A stretch of DNA of 64,000 nucleotides, taken from contig NZ_BCTA01000023.1 in NCBI RefSeq assembly GCF_001570485.1, forward strand, positions 62,001 to 126,000, in the 5' to 3' direction. The position numbers and the translations under genes are program-made. How positions within the stretch are numbered: position 1 is the stretch's first letter; each line of letters begins with the position of its first letter. This stretch comes from Mycolicibacterium novocastrense (lineage in GTDB: Bacteria > Actinomycetota > Actinomycetes > Mycobacteriales > Mycobacteriaceae). This document shows positions 18,783 through 27,822 of this stretch, in pieces. Under the pieces are notes generated by a model, which was not told the origin of the DNA, did no database searches, and worked only from the letters and a program-made list of their open reading frames with translations.

Positions 18783-19765
18783 CGTTGCTCGCTCAGTTCG
18801 GTCAGGGTGGCGATGACGGTGCGGCGGGTCAGCTCGACCTTGAACTCGTTGCCCGGCAGCGGTTGTGCATCCTCGAGTTCAGCGTCCGCGGCCCGGCGGA
18901 ACGAGTCCTCGGTGGCCGGCGCGCCCGTGAGGATCTCTTCGGCACGGCGGGCACGCCACGGTTTGTGGGCGACGCCGCCGAGCGCGATGCGGGCGCTCGT
19001 GACTGCGCCGTCGTCGACGACGAGTTCTGCGGCCACCGACGTCAACGCGAACGCGTAGGAGGCGCGGTCGCGCACCTTGCGGTACGTCGATCGAGCGCCG
19101 TGCGGGGGCGGAGGGATCTCGACCGCGGTGATGAGCGCGCCGGGCGGTAACTCGGTGTCACGGTCGGGCCGGTCGCCGGGCAGCCGGTGGAACTCCGTCA
19201 GCGGCAGGCGGTGTTCGCCATCGCCGTCCACGAACACGACGTACGCGTCGAGCGCGGCCATCGCCACGGCCATGTCCGAAGGATGCACGGCTACACAGTG
19301 TTCCGAGGCGCCGAGGATCGCGTGGTAGCGCACGTAGCCGCCGATCGCCGAGCACCCCTCGCCCGGCGTGCGCTTGTTGCACGGTGTGGTGACGTCCTGG
19401 AAGTACACGCATCGGGTGCGCTGCAACAGGTTTCCCGCGGTGGTTGCGAGGTTGCGCAGCTGGCCGGAGGCCGCCGACAACAGCGCACGCGCGAGAACCG
19501 GGTAGCGGCTGCGGACCACCGGGTGGGTGGCGAGGTCGCTGTTGCGGACGTCGGCGCCGACGCGCAGGGTGCCGTCGGGCAACTGGTCGACATCGGAGAG
19601 GGGCAGGTGGCCGACGTCGACAACGAGGGACGGCTCGAGGATGCCGAGCTTCATGTGGTCGACCAGGTTGGTGCCGCCGGCGAGGAACACGGCGTCGGGA
19701 CGGTCGGCGACCGTGGTGACCGCGTCGGCGACACTGGAGGCGCGGTGGTAGGCGAACGGGATCAT
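18779..19765 (-). CDS. Molybdenum aldehyde oxidoreductase, FAD subunit with extra Fe-S site, PaoB/YagS-like
   Basis: A 328-residue FAD-binding subunit (motifs AGGTNLVDHMKLG and ATTAGNLLQRTRC). It contains the Cys-rich insert RCVYFQDVTTPCNKRTPGEG followed by C, which in E. coli PaoB ligates an additional [4Fe-4S] cluster unusual for this enzyme family. That points to a PaoABC-type aldehyde dehydrogenase rather than CoxMSL or xanthine dehydrogenase. The start at 19765 (MIPFAYHRASS) is chosen because it overlaps the stop of the 2Fe-2S gene; the longer frame to 20131 shadows that gene. Confidence 0.92.
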   Translation of the reverse strand: MIPFAYHRASSVADAVTTVADRPDAVFLAGGTNLVDHMKLGILEPSLVVDVGHLPLSDVDQLPDGTLRVGADVRNSDLATHPVVRSRYPVLARALLSAASGQLRNLATTAGNLLQRTRCVYFQDVTTPCNKRTPGEGCSAIGGYVRYHAILGASEHCVAVHPSDMAVAMAALDAYVVFVDGDGEHRLPLTEFHRLPGDRPDRDTELPPGALITAVEIPPPPHGARSTYRKVRDRASYAFALTSVAAELVVDDGAVTSARIALGGVAHKPWRARRAEEILTGAPATEDSFRRAADAELEDAQPLPGNEFKVELTRRTVIATLTELSEQR

Positions 19766-20277
19766 CGGGCGGCCTCGCTGATGGCGGCGACGATGTTGGG
19801 GTAGGCGGCACACCGGCACAGGTTGCCGCTCATGCGTTCGCGGATCTCCTCGGCGGACAGCTCGGGCGGCTTCTCGAGATCGTCGGTGACGTGGCTGGGC
19901 GCGCCGGACTTGACCTCGTCGAGCATGCCGACGGCCGAACAGATCTGGCCGGGCGTGCAGTAGCCGCACTGGAAGCCGTCGTGGTCGAGGAACGCCTGGG
20001 CGACGGGATGCAGGGTGTCGCCGTCGCCGAGGCCGGCGGCGGTGACGATCTCGGCGCCGTCGTGGGCGACCGCGAACGCCAGGCAGGTGGTGGCGCGACG
20101 GCCGTCGAGCAGAACCGTGCACGACCCGCACTGACCGTGGTCGCAGCCCTTCTTGGGTGCGGTGACGCCGAGGTGTTCGCGGAGCAGGTCGAGCAGGGTC
20201 ACGCGGTTGTCGACGCGCACGGAGTGCTCGGTGCCATCGACGGACACGGTGATGTCGGTGAAGTGGGCTGACTCCAT
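19762..20277 (-). CDS. Molybdenum aldehyde oxidoreductase, 2Fe-2S subunit, PaoA/YagT-like
   Basis: A 171-residue subunit with two [2Fe-2S] clusters. The plant-type cluster uses CDHGQCGSCTVL plus a later Cys (RRATTC). The C-terminal four-helix cluster uses CGYCTPGQ and CRCAAYPNI. It passes electrons from the molybdenum centre to FAD. The ATG at 20277 (MESAHFTDI) is preferred over an upstream extension of about 50 residues that is Arg/Pro-rich and non-conserved in appearance. No Tat signal remains with this start, so unlike periplasmic E. coli PaoA the enzyme is probably cytosolic. First of the three coupled genes. Confidence 0.92.
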   Translation of the reverse strand: MESAHFTDITVSVDGTEHSVRVDNRVTLLDLLREHLGVTAPKKGCDHGQCGSCTVLLDGRRATTCLAFAVAHDGAEIVTAAGLGDGDTLHPVAQAFLDHDGFQCGYCTPGQICSAVGMLDEVKSGAPSHVTDDLEKPPELSAEEIRERMSGNLCRCAAYPNIVAAISEAAR

Positions 20278-20315
20278 CGCGTGGAGGTACCCGGGGGAGA
20301 CGTCACGAAACGGCG

Positions 20316-20588
20316 CTACTCCTCGTGCAGCTTCTCCTCGAGGATCTTGTCCAGGTCGTCGATGAAGCTGTGGTGGTGGTCGTGGAAATAGCGATGATGG
20401 TGAACGGGATCGACCGGCCGCTCCCATACGTGTTCGGGTCCGTAGCTCACGACGCCGTCCTTCCAGGTACCGACCGCCATGTGCTCACAGGGCAGGCGAT
20501 AGATGATCCCGCCCTCGGCATTGGTCACCCAGTGGACTTCCTGTTCATCGAAGTTCTCGTCGCACTGCGGACACGTGATCGGGGTCAT
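20316..20588 (-). CDS. Small zinc-ribbon-like, His-rich hypothetical protein
   Basis: A 90-residue protein of unrecognised family. It begins with a CPQC pair (residues 6-9), has another Cys at about residue 34 and a His-rich stretch (VHHHRYFHDHHHSF) near residues 62-75, then an acidic helix. This suggests metal binding. It ends 38 bases before the PaoA-like gene on the same strand and may be co-transcribed with the aldehyde oxidoreductase operon. No function can be assigned. Confidence 0.65.
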   Translation of the reverse strand: MTPITCPQCDENFDEQEVHWVTNAEGGIIYRLPCEHMAVGTWKDGVVSYGPEHVWERPVDPVHHHRYFHDHHHSFIDDLDKILEEKLHEE

Positions 20589-20717
20589 CGCTCACCGGTC
20601 CTTCCGTTCACTTCCACTGAAGTGTCGTGTTCGCCCGATATCGACGGGTAGGGACAAAAGGCCTTAGTCGAGGTTGCGACAGTCACGATCACTTTCGGGA
20701 GCCGCGACAATGAATGC

Positions 20718-21266
20718 ATGAACGCTCAGACCTGGACCATGGATCAATCCGAGGGCCGCCTCGAGATCCGCACCGGTGTCGAGGGCCGGGCGGCAAAGAT
20801 GGGTCACCGCCTGACCATCGCCGTGAACTCCTGGCATGCCACGGCCGGATGGTCCGATGGCGAACCCGCCGAGGTGGCGCTCACGGTCGAGGTGGACTCG
20901 CTCGAGGTGCTCAGCGGTGAGGGCGGCGTGACGCCGCTGACCGGACCCGAGAAGGCGCTCGCGCGGTCGAACGCGCTGAAAGTGCTGAATGCGAAGCGGT
21001 TTCCGCGCATCGAGTTCGAAACCAGGGATATCAAGAAGATCGAAGACGGATACCGTCTCACCGGAACGCTGCAGATCAACGGCAAGACGCGCGACCAGGT
21101 CGTCGACGTGCTCGTGCGGGACCTCGACGATGTGTGGCATATGTCATGCGAAACCACCGTGCGGCACTCTGACTTCGGCCTCAAGCCGTACTCCATGCTG
21201 ATGGGCGCGATGAAGGTCGCCGACGCGGTGACCGTCGCGTTCACCGCCGAGCGAAATAATCGGTAG
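20718..21266 (+). CDS. YceI-family protein
   Basis: A 182-residue lipocalin-like YceI domain protein. The family pattern is visible: GHRLTIAVNSWHATAGW, VEVDSLEVLSG, LKVLNAKRFPRIEFET, then LTGTLQINGKTR and HSDFGLKPYSML. Family members bind isoprenoid or other lipophilic molecules. There is no signal peptide, so this version is cytosolic. It is monocistronic, 140 bp upstream of the first kinase on the same strand. Its ATG lies close to the alternative ATG at 20714, which is in another frame. Confidence 0.9.
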   Translation: MNAQTWTMDQSEGRLEIRTGVEGRAAKMGHRLTIAVNSWHATAGWSDGEPAEVALTVEVDSLEVLSGEGGVTPLTGPEKALARSNALKVLNAKRFPRIEFETRDIKKIEDGYRLTGTLQINGKTRDQVVDVLVRDLDDVWHMSCETTVRHSDFGLKPYSMLMGAMKVADAVTVAFTAERNNR

Positions 21267-21408
21267 CCTGGCGCACTGAGGAAATCGCCTGTGCTGCTGC
21301 GACATCGGAGTCGGCAGGCCGCCCGCTGCGGGGAGCGGGTTACGTAGGACGGCGTTGCGGGAACACCACTGATTGCTGCGCTGGTGTCGAGAAGAGAAAG
21401 GATGGCAT

Positions 21409-22956
21409 GTGAGCTCCCCGAAGGGCGGTTCCCGTCTGGGCACGCGATTCGGGCCGTATGAGCTGAAGTCTCTGATCGGCGTCGGCGGGATGGGCGAGGT
21501 CTACCGCGCCTGGGACACCGCGAAGGAACGGACCGTGGCCATCAAGCTGCTGCGTCCGGATATGGCGGCCGATCCCGCCTTCCAGGAACGTTTCCGGCGG
21601 GAGTCGCGCGTCGCCGCGCGCCTGCAGGAACCGCACGTCATCCCGGTTCACGACTTCGGCGACATCGACGGTGTGCTCTACATCGACATGCGCCTCGTCG
21701 AGGGGGCCAGCCTCAAGGAGTTGATCCGGACCGCCGGTCCGTTGCCGGCGACGCGGGCGGTGTCGATCATTGCCCAGGTCGCGGCCGCGCTGGACGCCGC
21801 GCATTCGAATGGGCTGGTACACCGCGACATCAAGCCCGAGAACGTGTTGCTGACCCACGACGATTTCGCCTACATCGTCGACTTCGGCATCGCGCACGGC
21901 GGGGGCGAAGCGAACGTCACCAAGACCGGCTTGGTGATCGGCTCGTGTGCGTACATGGCGCCCGAACGCATCAGCGGTGAACGCGGCGGCCCGGCCTCCG
22001 ACATCTACTCGCTGACCTGCCTGCTCTACGAATGCCTGACCGGCCGGGCGCCGTACGACTCCGGCGACCTGCGCGAGATCATGGGCGCGCATCTGTTCTC
22101 GCCGCCGCCGCGGCCGAGCATCATGCGACGCGGCATCAGCCGGGCGTTCGACGAGGTCATCGAGCGCGGCATGGCCAAGAAGCCCACGGACCGCTACACG
22201 ACGGCCGGCGAGTTGGCCAAGGCGGCCGCCGCTGCGGCCGAGCACCCACCGGTCGCGATGCCGATACAGCCACCGCCGCCGGCCCCCTCGACGCGCCAGT
22301 TCTCGGCCGTCGACCCGAACCCGGCGAGCACGCGTTATCAACCGATGTACGCGCCGCAGCCGCCACCACCGACGAATCGCAAGCGTTTCGGCCCCACGCA
22401 GGTCGGGCTGGTTGCGGCGACGGTCGTGCTGTTCACCGCGGCGGTGGTGCTGGCCATCGTTCTGGCGTTCAGCAACAACGGCGGCGGGTCGGCCCCGCAG
22501 ACGCGGCTGGCCGCGCCGCCGTCGACGACGACCCAGACCACGACCCCGTCCGCGACCACTACCACGACACCGTCGACGACAACCACCACGACGACGACGC
22601 CCACCACCAGCGGGCCACCGATCGCCGGGGTGTCGGGCACGGACTCGCAGGGCTTCATCGGGCACACCACGCGCTGCGACTCCGGGAGCACGCCGGTCGC
22701 GGCGATCCGGACGGCGCAATCGCTGGCGGTGATCTGCCAGACGGGTGCCGGCACGTATCAGTACCGCGGGGAGCGCCTGCGCGACGGTGCAAACGTGCAG
22801 CTCAACAACGCGCGACCGGTGGGGGGCGGGTTCGTCGCCACCAACCCGGCCGACGGCGCGCGGTACGACGTGCAGCCCGGCCTGCTGACGATTTCAAGTA
22901 ACGGCAAGGTCGACTCGGCCGAACCGGCGCTGGAGTACGGCTCAGCGGCCCGCTGA
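21409..22956 (+). CDS. Transmembrane Ser/Thr protein kinase (PknH/PknE-like), kinase 1
   Basis: A 515-residue receptor-type kinase. The Hanks domain (residues about 15-280) has the Gly loop IGVGGMGEV, catalytic lysine K46, the HRDIKPEN loop (H138, D140) and DFG. A Pro-rich linker, one membrane helix (VGLVAATVVLFTAAVVLAIV) and a Thr/Pro tract precede an external domain of about 110 residues with two Cys. The GTG at 21409 is preferred: it follows AAAGGA, and residues before it look non-coding. A GGGAACA at 21359-21365 resembles an ECF sigma -35 element, without a convincing -10. Closest in the window to kinase 2 (shared EPHVIP and LYIDMRLV motifs). Confidence 0.93.
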   Translation: MSSPKGGSRLGTRFGPYELKSLIGVGGMGEVYRAWDTAKERTVAIKLLRPDMAADPAFQERFRRESRVAARLQEPHVIPVHDFGDIDGVLYIDMRLVEGASLKELIRTAGPLPATRAVSIIAQVAAALDAAHSNGLVHRDIKPENVLLTHDDFAYIVDFGIAHGGGEANVTKTGLVIGSCAYMAPERISGERGGPASDIYSLTCLLYECLTGRAPYDSGDLREIMGAHLFSPPPRPSIMRRGISRAFDEVIERGMAKKPTDRYTTAGELAKAAAAAAEHPPVAMPIQPPPPAPSTRQFSAVDPNPASTRYQPMYAPQPPPPTNRKRFGPTQVGLVAATVVLFTAAVVLAIVLAFSNNGGGSAPQTRLAAPPSTTTQTTTPSATTTTTPSTTTTTTTTPTTSGPPIAGVSGTDSQGFIGHTTRCDSGSTPVAAIRTAQSLAVICQTGAGTYQYRGERLRDGANVQLNNARPVGGGFVATNPADGARYDVQPGLLTISSNGKVDSAEPALEYGSAAR

Positions 22957-23045
22957 CCTGTCCGTTCGCCTACACCTGCGTCGTTATCAACAGCCAACAG
23001 CGTTGCTGCAGCGACTCCGGCTGACACGCGGCGATACTGAGAACG

Positions 23046-24038
23046 ATGCCCGACGATACGAACGGCGTTTGCGCCGTGCAGACGCGCAGTGCCAAGAAGC
23101 CGCGCCGTCGCATATTGGCGTCACCTCTGCGGCTGGTGGTAATCGGTCTGGCGGCGATGGCAATCGTGGTGGGTGGCGTCGCGGTGGGACGGCACCTCTC
23201 CGCCGACTCGCCGCCAGTCGCAGGCAACACTGCCGAGGCACCCAAACCGACTCCGGTTTCGCTACCAGCTGCGCCGTCGCCGATGGTGCTGCCCGACGGT
23301 GCCGGCCAATCAGAGAGCGGCCGGTTCGAGGCGGAATTCGCTGCTCTCGAGGCTACGTTGGACGCTGACGTAGGCGTGGTCGTACGTCCAGTCGGGACAG
23401 GGCCGGCGCCCGTTGCGGCCGGTGAGCAGGGCGTGGATTCAGCATGGTCGACAATCAAGGTGCCACTTGCGATCGCGGGCTTGCGGGCCGCTGATCCACC
23501 GGAGGTGACGGACGTGATGCGGGCGGCGATCACTCGATCTGACAATGCGGCGGCCGAATCGATATGGCAGAGCCTCGGAGATCCGGCCACCGCCGCGCAA
23601 AAAGTGCAAGACGTATTGGCTCAGACCGGGGACCCCACGGTCGTCGAGTCCGAGAAGGTCCGGCCAGAATTCACCGCGTTCGGCCAGACGATCTGGTCCC
23701 TCGCCAACCAGGCGATGTTCCTCTCGTCCGCAGTCTGTGATGTCCGGAACGAGCCGATCATGTCGCTGATGAGCGAGATCGAGCCGGGCCAGCGCTGGGG
23801 GCTTGCCGTGATTCCGGGCGTTCGGTCCAAAGGCGGCTGGGGGCCGTCAGAAAGTGGCGCCTATTTGGTCCGTCAGATGGGCATCGTCCCTCTGCCTGCG
23901 GGATCAGCAGTCGTAACTGTGGCGGCGACGCCGAGGTCGGGGTCCTTCGAGGACGGCGCGAGGGTCCTCACTCAGATAGCCGACTGGCTCAGTCAGCATG
24001 ATGATCTGTTACCGGCAGGCAACTGCCCTAGTCCCTAG
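23046..24038 (+). CDS. Membrane-anchored beta-lactamase/DD-peptidase-fold protein
   Basis: A 330-residue protein with an N-terminal membrane helix (residues about 26-45). Its external domain keeps the order of active-site motifs of serine beta-lactamases and penicillin-binding enzymes: SxxK as S135-T-I-K138, SDN at 165-167 and a KxG box at K262-G-G. KGG replaces the usual KTG. It could be a class A-like hydrolase, a DD-peptidase or a catalytically weak sensor. It sits between two receptor kinases and converges on kinase 2, sharing the palindromic CTAG at 24035-24038 so that both genes end in TAG. Confidence 0.75.
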   Translation: MPDDTNGVCAVQTRSAKKPRRRILASPLRLVVIGLAAMAIVVGGVAVGRHLSADSPPVAGNTAEAPKPTPVSLPAAPSPMVLPDGAGQSESGRFEAEFAALEATLDADVGVVVRPVGTGPAPVAAGEQGVDSAWSTIKVPLAIAGLRAADPPEVTDVMRAAITRSDNAAAESIWQSLGDPATAAQKVQDVLAQTGDPTVVESEKVRPEFTAFGQTIWSLANQAMFLSSAVCDVRNEPIMSLMSEIEPGQRWGLAVIPGVRSKGGWGPSESGAYLVRQMGIVPLPAGSAVVTVAATPRSGSFEDGARVLTQIADWLSQHDDLLPAGNCPSP

Positions 24039-25582
24039 TACAAGTACACGACGGCATCTCGTCCCCCGGTACATGTGATGTACGCGTCACCGGGGTGGGC
24101 GACACAGTGCACGACGAAATCCGGTCCTGCACAGCGGGGTCCGTTGCCCAGAACGGTTCGGCAATCCACGGCGCCGGGAGCCAATACCTCTCGAGGTTCG
24201 CGGGTAGCACTGTCGTACGTCGTCCAATAGGCCTTGAGCACGCTTTGGGTGAATAAGCAGGACGTTTCCCTAGATCCCCGGCGGGAACGGGTGCCCAATC
24301 CGGACCGGTCCATGAGGTAGTAATCGTCTTCGCAACTCTGTGGGCTTCTGCTCGTGTCGAGTCCAGCCACAGCCGGCGGCGGTGGTGACCCGACCCCAAG
24401 CGGATCCTCGGCAGGCCTTGGAGGTCGAGTCGGTGTGTCGGGCTCGGCGGTTCGGGTGGCGGTCTGTCGTGCCGTCGGGCGAGGTGTGTCGGGTGCCGCA
24501 ATGGTCGGGCTCTCGGATCCGCGGCTCGCCAGGAGTCCGATGACGATGCCGATGCCACCCAACAGCAGAGCTCCGATAACGGCGATGACGGCGGGCACCA
24601 ACCACGGTCGTGAAGAGGACGCCGACGCGACCGGTGGCGAAGGAGCGCGAGGAGGTGTCGCACCGGCCGGACGCTCGGCGGTTCGAGCGCCGTGGCCGCC
24701 GTCGACGGAGAATGCGTGCATGGTGTCGGCGGACGCCGCGACCATGGCATGGCTCGAGTCAGCGGCTCGTTGCGCCGCGCGCCCCAAGGCTCCGCAGCTT
24801 CCGTACCGGTCATCGGGTTCCTTCGCCATGCCTCGAGCAATCACTTCATCGAATGCGGCGGGGATGGCGGAATTGATTGCGCTCGGCCGCGGCGGCGCCG
24901 CCATCAGATGCGCCGAAACCTTCTGCTCGAGGCTGCTTTGTTGGAAAGGTGCGCCGCCGGTCAAGCACTCGTAAAGCACGCACGCCAACGAATAGACGTC
25001 GGCAGCCGGTGTTATCTCCTGGTCCCGGAATCGTTCTGGGGCCATGTAGTCAAAGGTCCCGATGTGCATCCCGGTCGCGGTCAAGCCGCTATCGCCTTTT
25101 GCCTCGGCGATGCCGAAATCGACGAGGTATGGAAAGTCTGAGGGGGTGACGATGATGTTCTGCGGTTTGACGTCTCGGTGGACCATACCGGCAGCGTGAG
25201 CGGCGTCTAGCGCTGCCGCTACTCCGCTGATGAGGACCGCCGCGCGCGCTGGATCGAGTGGACCGCGAGCGAGTAGCTGTTGCAGAGTCTGGCCGTCGAC
25301 CAGACGCATGTCGATGTACAGGTGGCCGTCGATCTCGCCCCAGTCGTGAATGGGGATTACGTGAGGTTCCTGAAGGATCGCCGCGGCGTGAGACTCTCGC
25401 TGGAAGCGGCTGCGAAATCTGTCGTCCTGCCAGAACTGCTCGGCAAGGATCTTCAGCGCCACCGTTCGGCCCTTCTTGGTGTCTTCTGCTCGATAGACCT
25501 CACCCATTCCGCCTCTGCCGAGCAGCCCGGTGATCCTGTAATGGCCGAACATCTGGCCGACGCGCGGGCCGCCAGTAACCAC
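24035..25582 (-). CDS. Transmembrane Ser/Thr protein kinase, kinase 2
   Basis: A 515-residue receptor kinase. The kinase domain has the GRGGMGEVY loop, K44, MVHRDVKPQN, DFGIAEAKG and DYMAPERF. A single membrane helix (about residues 328-352) leads to an external region. This begins with a Pro/Thr linker and ends in a Cys-rich domain of about 100 residues with at least six Cys (for example SCEDDYY, TSCLF, VDCRTV, RCAG, VHCV, ITC), so disulfides are likely. It differs from the sensor of kinase 1 despite very similar kinase domains. It diverges from the metallopeptidase lipoprotein gene. Confidence 0.93.
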   Translation of the reverse strand: MVTGGPRVGQMFGHYRITGLLGRGGMGEVYRAEDTKKGRTVALKILAEQFWQDDRFRSRFQRESHAAAILQEPHVIPIHDWGEIDGHLYIDMRLVDGQTLQQLLARGPLDPARAAVLISGVAAALDAAHAAGMVHRDVKPQNIIVTPSDFPYLVDFGIAEAKGDSGLTATGMHIGTFDYMAPERFRDQEITPAADVYSLACVLYECLTGGAPFQQSSLEQKVSAHLMAAPPRPSAINSAIPAAFDEVIARGMAKEPDDRYGSCGALGRAAQRAADSSHAMVAASADTMHAFSVDGGHGARTAERPAGATPPRAPSPPVASASSSRPWLVPAVIAVIGALLLGGIGIVIGLLASRGSESPTIAAPDTPRPTARQTATRTAEPDTPTRPPRPAEDPLGVGSPPPPAVAGLDTSRSPQSCEDDYYLMDRSGLGTRSRRGSRETSCLFTQSVLKAYWTTYDSATREPREVLAPGAVDCRTVLGNGPRCAGPDFVVHCVAHPGDAYITCTGGRDAVVYLY

Positions 25583-25771
25583 CAGTCCTCCTCTCTGAAC
25601 CTCGTGCTAGCGATTGTCGAAATTGCTCACTTGTCGGGTACTTATGCAAGGTCTAGCAAAGCGTCAGCGGTGAGTTGCGTGATTCCTTCGCTTTGAAGCG
25701 AATCTCGCGGCAAAGTGGCGGGAGGACCGGGTCGGCGTAAGGGGGCAGCGGTGGGTCCGAGCGCGATCCCC

Positions 25772-27187
25772 ATGTCTGTTCGGTGGACGGTCACGGTTGC
25801 CGCGCTCTGCCTTCTGGTCGGCTGTGCACCAGCCAAAGTCGACGGCCGCCCCACGTCGATGCTGTTCAACCCTGGCCGCGTGGGTGGCCTACCGGTGGCG
25901 GAGGGGCCGAGCGGTCAGAAGCCGAGCTCGCCGCCGCCGGTGGGCACCGTCGAAAACACTGACCGCGGTGCGGCTGATGAACTGGCTCTGTCGGCGCTGA
26001 ATGACATCGAAGAGTTCTGGCAGGCGCACTACGCCAAGTACCTACCCGGCGACTTCGAACCGGTGGACAACCTTGTGTCCTACGACTCCGAAGATCCGAC
26101 CAGCCCAACCGTGTGCCTCAGCGAGACTTATGGGCTGGTGAATGCCATGTATTGCGTCCCAAGGAGATTGATCGCTTGGGATCGGGGTGTCCTGGTGCCT
26201 GTGGCGATCGAGTACTTCGGTGAGATGGGAGTTGTCGGCGTCCTCGCGCATGAGTACGGACATGCCTTGCAGTACATGAGCGGCCTGGCCGACTTGGGTA
26301 CGGACGTCTTGGTGAAGGAGCAGCAAGCGGATTGTTTGGCCGGCGTCTACATGCACTGGGTGGCCGCGGGGAACTCCCCCCGATTTGCGCTGAGTACGGG
26401 CGATGGATTGAACCGGGTACTTGCCGGTTTGATCTACCTACGCGATCCGGTTTCAGCGGATTCTGGCGGGGACGCGCACGGTTCTGCACTTGACCGGATC
26501 AGCGCCTTTCAGTTGGGGTTCACCGGGGGCGCGGATCAATGTGCCGCGATCGACCTGGCCGAGATCGAGCGACGAAGAGGCGACCTACCGCAGGAACTCA
26601 CCTACGACTCCTACGGTGAGCCCGTGCTGGACAGCCCCATCGACGAGGACACCCTTTCGCAGCTCATGGCCGTGCTCGAGGACATCTATCAACCCGCCGA
26701 AGCGCCCACGCTGTCCACGGAGCAGGTGGATTGTCCTGGTGCTTCGCCGGCGGCGCCGACGTCGTACTGCGCTGCCACCAACGTGATTCAAGCCGATCTT
26801 CCCAAGCTGAGTGCGTTGGGCGAGCCCAAGAGCGAGGAGCAGGACGAGGTCCTGATTCAGGGCGACAACACGGCGTTGTCGATGGTGACCTCCCGTTACG
26901 CCTTGGCGGTCCAGCATGAGCGCGGCGTCAATCTCGACACCCCGGTTGCGGCGCTGCGGACGGCATGTCTGACAGGGGTGGCGCAGGGGCAGATGACGAG
27001 TGAGTCCGGCTTCGACTTCGTGCTGTCACCGGGTGACGCCGACGAGGCGGTGTCCGGTTTGTTGACCCATCCTCTCGTCGCGAGCGATGTGCACGGACGT
27101 CCCGCACCGGCCGGGTTCACCCGGATTCTCGCCTACCGGCTCGGCCTGTCCAGTGACATCGACGAGTGCTTCCAACGATTCTCGTAG
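25772..27187 (+). CDS. Zinc metallopeptidase lipoprotein (neutral zinc metallopeptidase-like)
   Basis: A 471-residue exported protein. An N-terminal signal ends in a lipobox (LLVGC, Cys at residue 18), so it is probably membrane-anchored outside the cell. The zinc motif HEYGH is at residues 160-164, and downstream EQQADCLAGVYM fits the ExxADCxAG third-ligand region of the YpfJ-like family. Length exceeds YpfJ (about 290), with a long C-terminal domain. Start candidates are ATG 25772 (chosen for best signal-peptide length) and GTG 25751. It is followed after 24 bp by the DUF4333 gene and then kinase 3, probably as one unit. Confidence 0.85.
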   Translation: MSVRWTVTVAALCLLVGCAPAKVDGRPTSMLFNPGRVGGLPVAEGPSGQKPSSPPPVGTVENTDRGAADELALSALNDIEEFWQAHYAKYLPGDFEPVDNLVSYDSEDPTSPTVCLSETYGLVNAMYCVPRRLIAWDRGVLVPVAIEYFGEMGVVGVLAHEYGHALQYMSGLADLGTDVLVKEQQADCLAGVYMHWVAAGNSPRFALSTGDGLNRVLAGLIYLRDPVSADSGGDAHGSALDRISAFQLGFTGGADQCAAIDLAEIERRRGDLPQELTYDSYGEPVLDSPIDEDTLSQLMAVLEDIYQPAEAPTLSTEQVDCPGASPAAPTSYCAATNVIQADLPKLSALGEPKSEEQDEVLIQGDNTALSMVTSRYALAVQHERGVNLDTPVAALRTACLTGVAQGQMTSESGFDFVLSPGDADEAVSGLLTHPLVASDVHGRPAPAGFTRILAYRLGLSSDIDECFQRFS

Positions 27188-27211
27188 GACAACGATGCTG
27201 AAGACTCGGCT

Positions 27212-27751
27212 ATGAGCGGTCCGCCCGAACAACCCTGGTGGGCGCGCCCCGGAGGGGCGCCGCTACGGGGACGCCCCGTGAATCCACCGACGCCCTACGG
27301 GCGGCCTCTAAGCCCCCCAGCACGGCCGTCCTCCGAATTCCCGTTCGCACCCCGCCCTGTCCCGCCGATGCAGCCACCAACGGCGGGATCCCCTCCGCCC
27401 GCTGCCTCGAAGCGCTCGCGGCGACGACTACTTCTCTGGGCAGGCACCGCGATCCTCGCATTCGAAGCGGTAGTGCTGGGTGTCGCGCTGTGGCTCTTCG
27501 GCTACTTCGACGGCAATACCGTCTTGGACGTTCGTCAAGTTGAAGCCGGAGTGGCTCGCATTCTGAGCGACCCGATCAACGGTTACGGCGCCAACACCGT
27601 CACCGACGTCGCATGCAACGGCGGCGAGGACCCAAAGGTCAAGCAAGGCAACAGTTTCTCGTGCCAAGTGACGTTGAACGGCAACCCGCGGCAGGTGCAA
27701 GTCGTCTTCCGAGACGACGCTGGGACCTACGAGGTCGACGGACCCCGATAG
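27212..27751 (+). CDS. DUF4333 membrane protein
   Basis: A 179-residue protein. It has a Pro-rich cytoplasmic N-terminus (residues 1-65), a membrane helix (about 72-95) and an external DUF4333 domain. The domain pattern is [37 protein letters not shown], with paired cysteines. DUF4333 proteins are common in mycobacteria and unassigned; the Pro-rich tail could be a kinase substrate. Located 72 bp before kinase 3. Confidence 0.85.
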   Translation: MSGPPEQPWWARPGGAPLRGRPVNPPTPYGRPLSPPARPSSEFPFAPRPVPPMQPPTAGSPPPAASKRSRRRLLLWAGTAILAFEAVVLGVALWLFGYFDGNTVLDVRQVEAGVARILSDPINGYGANTVTDVACNGGEDPKVKQGNSFSCQVTLNGNPRQVQVVFRDDAGTYEVDGPR

Positions 27752-27822
27752 GACCGTCGCCTCGACATCGAGCGCGTTGGCGAGCAGTGGGTTTGCTGTG
27801 CAGCGTTGGGTACGATCCGGAC

